Assembly: GCF_001552075.1 (NCBI RefSeq)
Contig: NZ_BCQM01000011.1
Span: 1 to 64,000 of the forward strand
From: Arthrobacter luteolus NBRC 107841
GTDB taxonomy: Bacteria; Actinomycetota; Actinomycetes; Actinomycetales; Micrococcaceae
DNA: 64,000 nt
Reading direction: 5' to 3'
Under the pieces are notes generated by a model, which had not been told where the DNA came from, searched no databases, and was given only the letters and a program-made list of their open reading frames with translations. Position 1 is the first letter of the stretch; every line of letters starts with the position of its first letter. The translations under genes and the position numbers were made by a program. Shown here piece by piece: positions 25,338 through 33,938 of the stretch.

Positions 25338-26417
25338 CTAGTTCCCGCCCAGGGCGAGCAGCGGGTCCACCCGGGTTACACGGCGCACGGCAATGGCCGC
25401 ACCCGCAAGCCCGAGGAGGAAGACACCGGCCACCGGCAGTACCGTCGTAGCGGCAGTCGCGGCGAAGGGCGCCACCTGGGCGGCCAGTGCGCCGGCTCCG
25501 GCACCCAGCAGCCCGCCGGCTACGGTCCCGCCGGCCAGAATGACGGCGGCCTGCACCAGTGCGTCGCGCAGGACGTAGGACTTGGTCCCGCCCAGGGCAC
25601 GCAGCACGGCAATGTCACGGGTCCGCTGCAGCGTCCAGACAGTCAGGAACGCCACGATCACCAGCGCAGAGATGCCGTACAGGAAGGCCTGCATCATCAG
25701 CAGGGATCCGTTCTCCGAGGAGTAGGCCGGCAGTGCCGACAGGCTCGAGGAGCGGGTCAGGCTGGTGGTTCCTGCGGCCGCGTTAGCAGCGTCAAGCGCG
25801 TCGCTGTCCCGGCTTCCGCCGTCGTAGTTCACGGTCAGGACAGTGCCGGCAACATCGGGCTCGACGTGGGCGAAGTCCTTCCAATCCTCAATCGCGGTCC
25901 AGGCCACCGGAGTGTGGCTGTACCACTGGTCTTCGATAACCCCCGCGACGGTCAGGGACTGACCGTTGACGGTGGCCGTGGTTCCGGGCTCCAGGCTGAG
26001 GTCATCGGCGAGCTGCTGGCTCACCACGATCTTTCCGGCAGCGACGCCCTCCGGCGCCAGGCCGCCGCCCGGGTTCGCACCGAACAGCGCCGCGGAAGCT
26101 GTTCCGCCGGACTGGATCCGGCCCTGGGCGATACCCAGTGCTTCAGCACCGCTCACGCCGGGAGCCTGCTGCCATTCCTGCAGCTGCTCGGGACTGACCT
26201 GGGATTCAGTGAAGGACGCCTTGGGCTCGGTGCCGGCGGGGGCGCCGAACACCACCTCATCGGCGTGCAGCTCCTTGATGCTGGACGTGGACTGGTCGGC
26301 CAGGCCGGCGGTGAGGCCGGACAGCATAACCAGCAGGAAGCTGATGAGGGCGACGACCGTGCCCATCAGGGCGAAGCGGCCTTTCGCAAAGCGGATCTCT
26401 CGCAGGGCCAGATACAT
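25338..26417 (-). CDS. FtsX-like ABC permease
   Basis: 359 residues with one N-terminal helix (FALMGTVVALISFLLVMLSG), a large extracytoplasmic domain and three C-terminal helices (FLYGISALVIVAFLTVWTLQ, ILAGGTVAGGLLGAGAGALA, GVFLLGLAGAAIAVRRVTRV), the MacB/DevC topology. The conserved TRDIAVLRALGGTKSYVLRD segment is the FtsX domain contact with the ATPase. Divergent from a two-component system that may control it. Confidence 0.9.
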   Translation of the reverse strand: MYLALREIRFAKGRFALMGTVVALISFLLVMLSGLTAGLADQSTSSIKELHADEVVFGAPAGTEPKASFTESQVSPEQLQEWQQAPGVSGAEALGIAQGRIQSGGTASAALFGANPGGGLAPEGVAAGKIVVSQQLADDLSLEPGTTATVNGQSLTVAGVIEDQWYSHTPVAWTAIEDWKDFAHVEPDVAGTVLTVNYDGGSRDSDALDAANAAAGTTSLTRSSSLSALPAYSSENGSLLMMQAFLYGISALVIVAFLTVWTLQRTRDIAVLRALGGTKSYVLRDALVQAAVILAGGTVAGGLLGAGAGALAAQVAPFAATAATTVLPVAGVFLLGLAGAAIAVRRVTRVDPLLALGGN

Positions 26418-26535
26418 GGGTATTTCCTTCGTTGTTCCGTTGTTCTTCGTCGGGGGTGCAACTTGGCTATTCCCTCCTTATCCACTCTCCTGTCCGCCGG
26501 GCGCTCCGGCATCGGCTGGGCGGGCGGTTCCACGG

Positions 26536-26571
26536 AACCGTTTGGTTGAAGCACCGGTCAACCAAACGGTT
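26536..26571. promoter_or_regulatory. 14-bp perfect inverted repeat between ABC transporter and two-component genes
   Basis: AACCGTTTGGTTGA at 26536-26549 and its exact complement at 26558-26571 flank an 8-bp spacer. Each arm is itself a near palindrome (AACCGTTTGGTT). It lies just upstream of the TAGGCT box of the histidine kinase gene and within the FtsX promoter region. The local drop in GC also marks it as an operator, probably for the adjacent response regulator or a TetR protein. Confidence 0.75.
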
Positions 26572-26608
26572 GATGCGGCGCCTGTGGAGGATGGCTAGGC
26601 TGGCGGAT

Positions 26609-27994
26609 ATGTCCGCCGAGTCCGGCCGGTCGCAGGCCGGCGAACGCATCCTGCAGGTCCTGCGCCTTGCCCTCCATGTGGGATTCGCGCTGCTGCTCGG
26701 CGTTGCGGTGGTGCGGCTGCTGCTGATGGCGCCCGTGTCCTGGACCACCTACGCGGCGCTGTTCCTGTCAGCGGTCCTCGCCGCCGTCTACATCACCGGC
26801 ACCGTCGCGGAGAAACGGGCCTCCGAAGGCACCCGGAGATCAGGCAGGTTCGATCCCGAACGGCACGGTCTGGCCTGGCTGGCCGTAGTCACCGGGTTGT
26901 GGGGCGTGCTGATGGTGCTGAGCCCGGACTTCTCCTGGCTGGCCTTCCCCCTGTTCTTCCTGGAGCTGCGGCTATTGTCCGTCCGGTCCGCCGTCCTCGC
27001 CGTGAGTGCAACGACGGCGGCGGTGGTCGCCGCCCAGTGGGCGCACGCCGGCACTTTCCATGCGGCCATGCTGCTGGGGCCGGCGATCGGCGCCGGATTC
27101 GCCGTCATCATGGGTATGGCCTATCAGGCCCTCTATACCGAAGTGACCAACCAGCGGCGGGCACTGGACGAACTGCACCGCACGCGGACGGAACTGGCGC
27201 GCAGCCAGCGGGAGCAGGGCGTCCTGGCCGAACGGGAACGGCTGGCGCGGGAAATCCACGACACCCTGGCCCAGGGGCTGGCCAGCATTGTGCTGGTCAG
27301 CCGGTCCGCGCAGGATTCACTGGGCGCCGGGGAACTGGACTCCGTGCGGGAGCGGCTGCGGACGGTTGAATCCACTGCCGCGGAAAACCTTGCGGAAGCC
27401 CGGCGTTTTGTCCGGGACCTGCGGACTCCGCAGAACGACGCCGGGTCACTTCCGGACCGTCTGCTGCGGGCCTGCGCGGCGGTACAGGACCAGGCTGCCG
27501 CGCAGGGACAGGCGTTGGAATGCCGGTTCAGGCTGGAGGGAAGCCCGGTGCAGCTGCCCGCCCCTTACGAGGTGGCGATCCTCCGGGCGGTGCAGTCAGC
27601 GCTGGCGAATGTCCTGCGGCATGCGGGGGCCTCCGCCGCGGTGGTTACCCTGGCCTTCGTGGGGCAGCATGTGACACTGGATATTTTCGATAACGGCCGC
27701 GGTTTTGACCCCGAGGGTGTTCCGGCCCGGGACCAGCCCCGGCCGGACGGCACCGGCTACGGGCTGATCTCCATCCGGGACCGGGTCACTGCGCTCGGCG
27801 GGAGCATGGACCTGGAATCGGCTCCCGGCGAAGGAACGGTCCTGGGCATCCGGCTCCCGCTGCACACCGGCACCGGGACCGGCAACGAAGCGGCCGGCGG
27901 CACCGGCACTGAATCGCCCGGCGGGGGCAACGAACCGGTGCGCACCGCGTTGCCGGACACAGGATCCACGGCAGGGGGACGGAACCATGAGTGA
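26609..27994 (+). CDS. NarL-type sensor histidine kinase
   Basis: 461 residues. Four or five N-terminal helices (for example VGFALLLGVAVVRLLLMAPV) form the sensor part, followed by a coiled coil, the HisKA_3 phospho-acceptor in ERLAREIHDTLAQGLASIVL and an HATPase domain with FDNGRGFDPEG and GYGLISIRDRVTALGGSMDL. A Gly/Thr-rich tail follows. ATG 26609 is preferred because TAGGCT ends 7 nt before it (leaderless style); ATG 26591 is in frame but has GGAGG directly abutting it. Overlaps the response regulator gene by 8 bp. Confidence 0.9.
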   Translation: MSAESGRSQAGERILQVLRLALHVGFALLLGVAVVRLLLMAPVSWTTYAALFLSAVLAAVYITGTVAEKRASEGTRRSGRFDPERHGLAWLAVVTGLWGVLMVLSPDFSWLAFPLFFLELRLLSVRSAVLAVSATTAAVVAAQWAHAGTFHAAMLLGPAIGAGFAVIMGMAYQALYTEVTNQRRALDELHRTRTELARSQREQGVLAERERLAREIHDTLAQGLASIVLVSRSAQDSLGAGELDSVRERLRTVESTAAENLAEARRFVRDLRTPQNDAGSLPDRLLRACAAVQDQAAAQGQALECRFRLEGSPVQLPAPYEVAILRAVQSALANVLRHAGASAAVVTLAFVGQHVTLDIFDNGRGFDPEGVPARDQPRPDGTGYGLISIRDRVTALGGSMDLESAPGEGTVLGIRLPLHTGTGTGNEAAGGTGTESPGGGNEPVRTALPDTGSTAGGRNHE

Positions 27995-28631
27995 ACTGCG
28001 GGTGCTGCTGGTCGATGACCATCCGGTGGTGCGGTCCGGGCTCCGGGCGATGCTCTCGGGTTTCGAGGGTGTGTCCGTTGCGGCGGAGGCTGGCGACGGA
28101 GATGAAGCTCTCCGGATGCTGGAGAAGGAGAAGGCCCTTGGCCAGCCCGTGGACCTGGTGCTGATGGACCTGCAGATGGGGCCGGGCATGGACGGGGTCA
28201 CTGCGACCCGGCGGATCAAGGAAACGGATCCGGAGCTTCCCGTGCTGGTGCTGACCACCTATGACACCGACGCAGACATCCTCGCCGCGGTGGAAGCCGG
28301 GGCCAGCGGTTACATGCTCAAGGACGCGCCGCCGGAGCAGATCCGGAACGCCGTCCGATCGGCTGCCGCCGGACAGACCGCACTGGCCCCGGAGGTCGCC
28401 GCCCGCCTGATGGGCAGGCTGCGCAACCCCGAACCTTCACTCAGCAGCCGCGAAATTGAGCTGCTGGAACTGCTGGCCACCGGGATGTCCAACCGGTCCA
28501 TCTCCCGGACGATGTTCATCAGCGAAGCCACGGTCAAGACCCACCTGGTGCACATCTACGAAAAGCTGGGCGTGGATAACCGCACCGCGGCTATTTCGGT
28601 CGCCCGCGAACGGCGGATCATCCGCGGTTAG
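27987..28631 (+). CDS. NarL/LuxR-family response regulator
   Basis: 214 residues. Receiver domain with LLVDDHPVVRSGLRAML, phospho-Asp in DLVLMDLQMGPGMDG and Lys in SGYMLKDAPPEQ; C-terminal LuxR helix-turn-helix ELLATGMSNRSISRTMFISE and ATVKTHLVHIYEKLGVDNRT. It forms a two-component pair with the overlapping kinase and probably acts at the inverted repeat at 26536-26571. Confidence 0.95.
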   Translation: MSELRVLLVDDHPVVRSGLRAMLSGFEGVSVAAEAGDGDEALRMLEKEKALGQPVDLVLMDLQMGPGMDGVTATRRIKETDPELPVLVLTTYDTDADILAAVEAGASGYMLKDAPPEQIRNAVRSAAAGQTALAPEVAARLMGRLRNPEPSLSSREIELLELLATGMSNRSISRTMFISEATVKTHLVHIYEKLGVDNRTAAISVARERRIIRG

Positions 28632-28637
28632 CCTGCC

Positions 28638-28664
28638 GGCCGGATTCCGCGGCCAGACTTTTTT
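28638..28664 (+). terminator. Intrinsic terminator after the response regulator
   Basis: GGCCG-N7-CGGCC stem closely followed by GACTTTTTT. It lies 7 nt after the stop codon and separates the two-component operon from the surface protein gene. Confidence 0.6.
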
Positions 28665-28790
28665 CGCCTCATAGTCCTTGATTAGCAGCTCCGCTCTGGC
28701 GGGCCTCTTTCGTGGTGCATACCGTTCCTACTCATCCGGGGGTCACTGCCGGAAAGCTTTGGACCGCACCTACTGTTTGAGGGATTCCCT

Positions 28791-30593
28791 ATGAGCTTCC
28801 ACGTGTCTCATGCTGTACCCGTATGTTCGCCCCAGCACAGGAAGGGGCTGCGGGCAGCAACCCTGCTGGGAATCCTGGTTGCTCTGCTGCTGCTGGGACT
28901 CCCGCTGGCCGGCCCCGCCCACGCCGAGCTCGGGAGCGAGGCCCCGGTTGATGACCCGCAGTACTCCGCAAACACGGACATCGTGATCACGTCCACGGGT
29001 GAAGGGCAGGCAGTGCAGGGAGCTTTGCCTCCAGCCGGCCAGACCTGGCCGATCGACAGTTATCCCACCACCATTCCGCCGGGTTATGTGACTGACAACG
29101 TGTCCTTCGCGGGGATCATCAACACCACGGACATCCTCGGAACCAATACGGCGCAGATGTACTGCATAGACCTGCGGACAGAGACCCGGGTCGGCCTGGG
29201 ATATGTGAACGGCACGTGGGATGAGGGCAACGTACCCAATATCGGCTACGTGAACCGTCTCCTGAACACGTACTACCCGCAGACCGACCTTCCCACGGGG
29301 CTGACGGATGACCAAAAGGCAGCAGCGGTCCAGACCGCCATCTGGTTCTTCACGGACGGCTATGTCATCAACCCGGCCGACCCGTTGGCCGCTGCCGTGA
29401 CGGCGATCGTCAATGACACGATCGCGGCAGGGGCCCTGACCGAACCCGATGCGCCGGATATCTCCATTACACCGGCACTCGCTGAAGCGCCGATCGGCGG
29501 GGCGGCCGGTCCCTTTACAGCGACTGCCGAGGATGCCGCGGAGATCACTCTCACCGCGGATGCCGGGTACACGGTGTACTCGGACGCGGCGGGAACCGTA
29601 CCCGTGGTCAATCCGGTTGCCAGCGGCAGCCAGTTCTGGGTGCGCAGTGATTCGGGCGGAACCGGTCCGGGAGGTGTTTCCGCACGCGCAGTGGTCACCG
29701 TGCAGACCGGCAACGTGTACCTGTACGACGGCGCCACCCCCGAAACGACCGCCGCCCAGAAACTCATCCTGGCGGCCACCCGGGAGCTGACCGCCAACGC
29801 GGACGCCACGGTGTCCTTCTACGCAGTGGGGGCATTGGCCGTCACGAAGTCGATCGGTGGACCGGCTGCCGGGAGCCAAGGCGACGTGCTGATCAATATC
29901 GACTGCGGCCCCGGGGTCCAGTTCGACTTCACTGTCCCCGCCGGGACCACCGGCAGTGTCACTGAGACATTTACCGGTATCCGCGCAGGGTCCACGTGCA
30001 CCATCACCGAACCCGTGAACGGCGCCACGCAGAGCGTTCTGGTGACGACCGGGCTGCCTGAGCCCGTGGCCATTACAGCAGACGCCACCGCGGCAGCCGC
30101 GGTCACGGACAGCTATGACTTCGCACCGGGGACGCTGCTGGTCAGCAAATCCATTACCGGGACAGCAGCCGGTGCGCAGGGGGAGATCCGGATCGCCGTC
30201 GTCTGCACCTCCGACGGCAACACCGTTCTGGACGAAACCATTCTGATTCCTGCCGGTGCGGCCGGTTCTCTGGTCACCGAATTCCCTGATCTTCCGGCCG
30301 GTTCAAACTGCAGCATCACCGAAACAGCCGACGGTTCCACCGCCAGCATCCTGGCCAGGGTCACCGGAGGTGGAAGCGTGACCATCCCGGCGGGCGCGGC
30401 AGTGGAGACGGCCCTGACCAATACGTATGAGTTCACCAAGGTCAAGCGGACGCATTTCGACTACGGGGAACGGCAGCTGCCAAACACCGGAGTAGAAGGC
30501 GCCGGCGGTTTACTCCTCCTCGGCACCGGGCTGCTGCTTTCCGGCGGCCTCGGCGTAACCGCTGCCAACCTGCGTAAGGGAGCCAGAAAATGA
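28791..30593 (+). CDS. LPXTG-anchored surface protein with thioester adhesin domain and DUF5979 repeats
   Basis: 600 residues. Signal peptide to about residue 45 (cleavage after GPAHA). Residues 85-200 form a thioester/TQXA domain: Cys125 in AQMYCIDL and Gln181 in AVQTAIWFF are placed to make the internal thioester that lets such proteins bind host or surface amines covalently. Two DUF5979 beta domains follow (starting LAVTKSIGGPAAGSQGDV and LLVSKSITGTAAGAQGEI), then LPNTG at 563-567, a membrane helix and a basic tail for sortase anchoring. GAGGGA precedes the ATG. No sortase gene is nearby. Confidence 0.92.
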   Translation: MSFHVSHAVPVCSPQHRKGLRAATLLGILVALLLLGLPLAGPAHAELGSEAPVDDPQYSANTDIVITSTGEGQAVQGALPPAGQTWPIDSYPTTIPPGYVTDNVSFAGIINTTDILGTNTAQMYCIDLRTETRVGLGYVNGTWDEGNVPNIGYVNRLLNTYYPQTDLPTGLTDDQKAAAVQTAIWFFTDGYVINPADPLAAAVTAIVNDTIAAGALTEPDAPDISITPALAEAPIGGAAGPFTATAEDAAEITLTADAGYTVYSDAAGTVPVVNPVASGSQFWVRSDSGGTGPGGVSARAVVTVQTGNVYLYDGATPETTAAQKLILAATRELTANADATVSFYAVGALAVTKSIGGPAAGSQGDVLINIDCGPGVQFDFTVPAGTTGSVTETFTGIRAGSTCTITEPVNGATQSVLVTTGLPEPVAITADATAAAAVTDSYDFAPGTLLVSKSITGTAAGAQGEIRIAVVCTSDGNTVLDETILIPAGAAGSLVTEFPDLPAGSNCSITETADGSTASILARVTGGGSVTIPAGAAVETALTNTYEFTKVKRTHFDYGERQLPNTGVEGAGGLLLLGTGLLLSGGLGVTAANLRKGARK

Positions 30594-31922
30594 GTGGAAT
30601 TCAGAAGACTCCGCAGCATCGTGCCCGGCTGGGGCTGGTAAGAAGCCTGATTGCGCTCGCGCTGTCCTTGCTCCTCCTGCTGCCTCACCGAAACTGCCAA
30701 CGGTGCCAGCACAGCCGTCGGCGTCGTCACCGTTTCAGTTCCAGCCACCGGCACGGTCACGATCCCGGCCGGTGACGGGGCGGAAGTGACGTTCACTGAC
30801 ACCTACACCCTGAACCCGGGATCCCTGGCGGTGAGCAAGGAAATCGCGGGGGCGGCGGCAGGTCAGCAGGGGGAAGTTGAAGTGGACATTCTCTGCCGGC
30901 TCGACGACGAGACTACGTTCAGCCAGGCCGTCACCATTCCTGCCGGGACCACGGAAACAACCACGCAGACGTTCTCCGGGATTCCGGCGGGAAGTGCCTG
31001 CGCCGTCACCGAATCCGCAACCGGCGAGACCAGCCAGGTCGCGGTGAGCGTCGATCTTCCTGACACAGTGACCATCCCGGCGGGTGGGAGCAGTACTGCC
31101 ACCGTGACTGATACTTACACGGAGAAACCCGGAATAATCACGGTGACGAAGTCCTTCGCCGGACCGGCCGCAGGCAGCCAGGACGCGGTGGAAGTTGAAG
31201 TCACCTGCACGCTCGGCGGCGCCCCCGTGTTCCAGGAGACCTTCCAGGCTCCCGCGCAGGTCACCTCGGATGTGTTTGGCAGATACCTGAACGTTCCGGC
31301 AGGAGCAACCTGCTCGGTATCGGAGCTTGTGGACGGCAGCATCCCAGGCATTGTGGTCAGCACTGACCTTCCCGCACCCTTCACCGTACCGGCCGGCGGC
31401 GAGGCGGGGGCCACCGTAACCAACACCTACTCCTTCGACCGGGGAGCACTGGTGGTCACCAAGGAGATCGCCGGCGCCGCCGCGGGAGAGCAGGGTGAGG
31501 TAACCCTTGAGGTCCGTTGCACGCTGGAGGGGGAGGCGGTCCTGGAGAACTCCTTCACAGTCAGCGCGGGGACCACAGGTGAGGTCTCGGAAACGTACGG
31601 GGACCTGCCGCCGGGGACGGAATGCGCTGTCACGGAGACGGACTCCGGCGCCGTCACCGGTCTGGACGTGAGCACCAGCATTCCCGATCCGGCGGTCATT
31701 GCCGCCGCGCAAACGTCCGAACTGCGGGTGGTGAATACCTACACCTCGTCCGTGGGCCCCGGCCCCGGCCCCACTCCGAACCCTTACCATCCGGGTAAAA
31801 AGAGGTTGCCGTCCACGGGCCTTGAGGGCGCGGGGGAGTTCCTGGCGCTCGGTGCGGTCCTGCTTGCGGCCGGCGGGATAAGCGTGGCCGCAGCAAACCG
31901 GCGCAGGGGCAGCCGGAACTAG
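30590..31922 (+). pseudogene. Second LPXTG DUF5979 surface protein, signal peptide out of frame
   Basis: An ATG overlapping the previous stop (ATGA) starts MSGIQKTPQHRARLGLVRSL-IALALSLLLLL, a good signal peptide that then runs into nonsense. From about 30680 the body is in the +1 frame and begins mid-domain (LTETANGASTAVGVVTVSV), the last third of a DUF5979 repeat, followed by three complete repeats and LPSTG, a helix and basic tail. This looks like an internal deletion joining signal peptide to a partial repeat out of frame, removing any thioester domain. A collapsed repeat in the assembly would look the same. The in-frame ATG at 30651 gives no signal peptide. Confidence 0.8.
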
Positions 31923-31934
31923 GCAGCAGACAGG

Positions 31935-31968
31935 AACCGGGAACCGGCGGTGCCGGTTCCCGGTTTTG
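31935..31968 (+). terminator. Intrinsic terminator after the surface protein pair
   Basis: Perfect 13-bp stem (31935-31947 with 31953-31965) with a 5-nt loop, followed by TTTTG on the plus strand, 13 nt after the stop codon. Confidence 0.85.
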
Positions 31969-32020
31969 CCTGGTGTGAGGGGCTGGCGGCGCTGCGGCCC
32001 TGCCCGGTCCGGGCTGCCGG

Positions 32021-32350
32021 CTAGCGCGGAGCGTTTCCGCCCGGACCTTCCGGATCCTTGTCCTCGGCCCCGGGAACCGCTCCGAACCTGCGGTTCACCC
32101 CGGAACCCCGTCCCAGGGATTCCGGGTTGGGCTTGGCGGCGATGATCATGAGCAGGAACGTCAGCAGGCAGACAATGAAGGCGATGCAGCCGGCAGCCAA
32201 ACCCAGCTCCCAGCGGAACTCGTTCGTGGCACCGCCCGTGGAGACCACCGCCGTCGTCACCGCCACAAAACCGGCGATGATGCCGGAGGCGATGACGGGG
32301 ACATTGCCGTAGTTTGGCCCGGCTCCAGGGGTCCGCTGGGTTGCAGCCAT
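32021..32350 (-). CDS. Small two-helix membrane protein, unknown function
   Basis: 109 residues. Two hydrophobic segments, VIASGIIAGFVAVTTAVVST and AGCIAFIVCLLTFLLMIIAA, flank a short loop; the C-terminal 35 residues are polar and Gly/Pro-rich. The ATG in MAATQRTPG follows GGAGCTGAC. It is not recognisable as a named family. Confidence 0.65.
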   Translation of the reverse strand: MAATQRTPGAGPNYGNVPVIASGIIAGFVAVTTAVVSTGGATNEFRWELGLAAGCIAFIVCLLTFLLMIIAAKPNPESLGRGSGVNRRFGAVPGAEDKDPEGPGGNAPR

Positions 32351-32492
32351 GTTCGTCAGCTCCTGCACATCGTGCCGTGTCCGCCGTCTTGCCCTGATTC
32401 TTCCACCGCCGCCGGGCAGCAAGAAGGGCCGCAGGCTAAATTGCCTGCAGCCCTGTGGCGGGTCAGCGGGAAGTCCCCGAACCGGAAGCGGA

Positions 32493-33296
32493 CTAGAAAC
32501 GGAAGAGCGAGGCGATTTCCCGCAGCTCACCGTCCACGTACACCTCGGTGCGCTCGTCGTAGAAGGACACATGGTCTTTCAGCTGCGCCGAGTCCGGCAG
32601 CACGGTTTCGTAGGACCAGGCGAGATTCCTGCCCTCCGGCCGCCCGGTCACCGACCAGTAGGCCGCGGAGCCCTTATACGGGCAGACACTCTGGTGGGCA
32701 GAGGATTCCAGGAGGGACCAGTCCACGTCTTCGCGCGGATAATAGGTGCGCACCGGCACCATGGTCTCGTAAACGAACAGGGGATGCGTGGTTTCTGCCA
32801 GCACCAGTCCGTCCAGCTGCACACGGGAACTCCGGGAGGACTCACGGGCATCTACCCGGTGGAACGGATCCCGGGGATGCCCCTTGATCTCCTGGTCCTC
32901 TTCCAGCCAGCGGTCAAAAGCAGCGAAATCCAGCAGGACACGCCCGCCGAGGTCCGGATCCTCCGGCCGGAAGGCAGCCCCCGGCAGAGACCTGCGGGAA
33001 GCCACTACGTCAAAGGCGCTGCCGTCCGCAGTGTGCACAGAGAAGGGAAAGTGCGGGTCCATAACGGGCGCGGGTGCCGGTCCATCGGCAGGGGCCGCTG
33101 GAACCAGTTCAGCGGCCAGGTCCTCTGCGGGGACCGCGAAGACCGGGGTGATCCGCCGCGGTTCATAGACCAGCATGGCGTCCATGGTGTCGAGCACCGT
33201 ATCGGTGCCCAGCTGTGCGCGGACCCGCCGGGGGGTGGGTTCAAATCTCATCTGTGGCATCAGCTGCCACCATGCCGGGCTTAACTGCAGTGCCAT
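32493..33296 (-). CDS. DUF427 domain protein
   Basis: 267 residues with two copies of the DUF427 fold. The signature HQSVCPYKGSAAYWSVTG and ETVLPDSAQLKDHVSFYDER are in the C-terminal copy; the N-terminal half has RRVRAQLGTDTVLDTMDAML. DUF427 proteins are small cytosolic proteins of unknown biochemical role, common in actinobacteria. An alternative start at MRFEPTPRR (33251) would remove 15 residues and is closer to many relatives. Confidence 0.85.
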   Translation of the reverse strand: MALQLSPAWWQLMPQMRFEPTPRRVRAQLGTDTVLDTMDAMLVYEPRRITPVFAVPAEDLAAELVPAAPADGPAPAPVMDPHFPFSVHTADGSAFDVVASRRSLPGAAFRPEDPDLGGRVLLDFAAFDRWLEEDQEIKGHPRDPFHRVDARESSRSSRVQLDGLVLAETTHPLFVYETMVPVRTYYPREDVDWSLLESSAHQSVCPYKGSAAYWSVTGRPEGRNLAWSYETVLPDSAQLKDHVSFYDERTEVYVDGELREIASLFRF

Positions 33297-33326
33297 AACT
33301 CGATGGTCTACCTGCCCGCCGCCGCC

Positions 33327-33351
33327 GGCAAGGTCCCCCGGAAACCTTGCC
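33327..33351 (-). terminator. Hairpin after the small peptide gene
   Basis: GGCAAGGT (33327-33334) pairs with ACCTTGCC (33344-33351). No U-tract follows on the minus strand, so it may be a weak terminator or a 3' stabiliser. Confidence 0.35.
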
Positions 33352-33381
33352 GAACCGGCTGCGGCTGGTGTGGGTCCGGCC

Positions 33382-33546
33382 CTAGGCCGTGGCGGCCGAT
33401 TCGGCCGCGGCGACGGTCGGAGCGGATTCGAAGTTCATCTCAACAGCGGTGACACCGCCTGCCACGAGGGCTGAAGCGACGGCGATTCCGGTGAGGAGGG
33501 CGGTCGTCCGGTTGGTGGTTCCGTGAGTGGACCGTGACTGGAACAT
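33382..33546 (-). CDS. Small exported or membrane peptide gene, 54 residues
   Basis: A short frame with a very strong ribosome binding site (GAAAGGAGG, 4 nt before ATG). The product starts with a polar/basic segment MFQSRSTHGTTNRTT, continues with one hydrophobic stretch ALLTGIAVASALVAGGVTAV, and ends in an Ala/Glu-rich tail (PTVAAAESAATA). It could be an anchored peptide or be cleaved. A hairpin at 33327-33351 lies just downstream. No family recognised. Confidence 0.65.
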   Translation of the reverse strand: MFQSRSTHGTTNRTTALLTGIAVASALVAGGVTAVEMNFESAPTVAAAESAATA

Positions 33547-33831
33547 GGTCCTCCTTTCTATGGCCGTGGGTTTTGGGGGTCTTGGCAGCCGGCCCAGGTG
33601 GCCTGCCGCTATCCCTCCTTAAAAATGCTACGGACCGCAGGAGGGCCCTTGCATAACCCGGATCACAAACACGGGATTGTTCGCGGTGGTGTTGCACACG
33701 TGCCCGTGTGGCGTTCGCCAAATCGCTGCTCAGCATGCATGCTGTTACCAGCCCTTCTGCTTGGTGCTCGGCCATTGCGGCCGTGGAAGGGGCGCACCCG
33801 CGCTGCCGGTGGATTAGAGCCCTAAACCACA
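33547..33831. other. Gene-less stretch with a 14-bp perfect palindrome
   Basis: No gene seen. It holds CACACG-N4-CGTGTG (33695-33710) and the perfect palindrome CAGCATGCATGCTG (33731-33744), about 90 bp before the riboswitch. These may belong to the promoter of the methyltransferase gene. Confidence 0.5.
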
Positions 33832-33924
33832 CCATCAAGAGCAGCCGAGAGACCTGCCTCCGTGACGCTGCAGCTTCCCCCGGACATTTCCTGTCCGGAA
33901 AGGTGCTAATGGCAGGAACGATGG
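33832..33924 (+). ncRNA. SAM-I (S-box) riboswitch
   Basis: All landmarks of the S-box aptamer can be paired. P1 is CCATC (33832-33836) with GATGG (33920-33924). P2 is GCAGC (33841-33845) with GCTGC (33867-33871), enclosing the kink-turn GAGAGA/GTGAC. P3 is CCGGACA (33880-33886) with TGTCCGG (33892-33898). The conserved GGTGCTAAT follows P3, and the P2 loop CCTGCC (33853-33858) matches GGCAGG (33911-33916) for the pseudoknot. The ribosome binding site AAAGGA directly follows P1, so control is probably at translation of the methyltransferase gene. Confidence 0.88.
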
Positions 33925-33938
33925 AAAGGAAAGAGCCA

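Noticed and set aside
26591-26608. ATG at 26591 as start of the histidine kinase
   Set aside because: GGAGG abuts this ATG, too close for use, while ATG 26609 has a well-placed TAGGCT box. The choice remains uncertain.
30651-30660. ATG at 30651 as a true start of the second surface protein
   Set aside because: It would give a protein without a signal peptide, starting in a partial repeat, while an excellent signal peptide lies just upstream in another frame.
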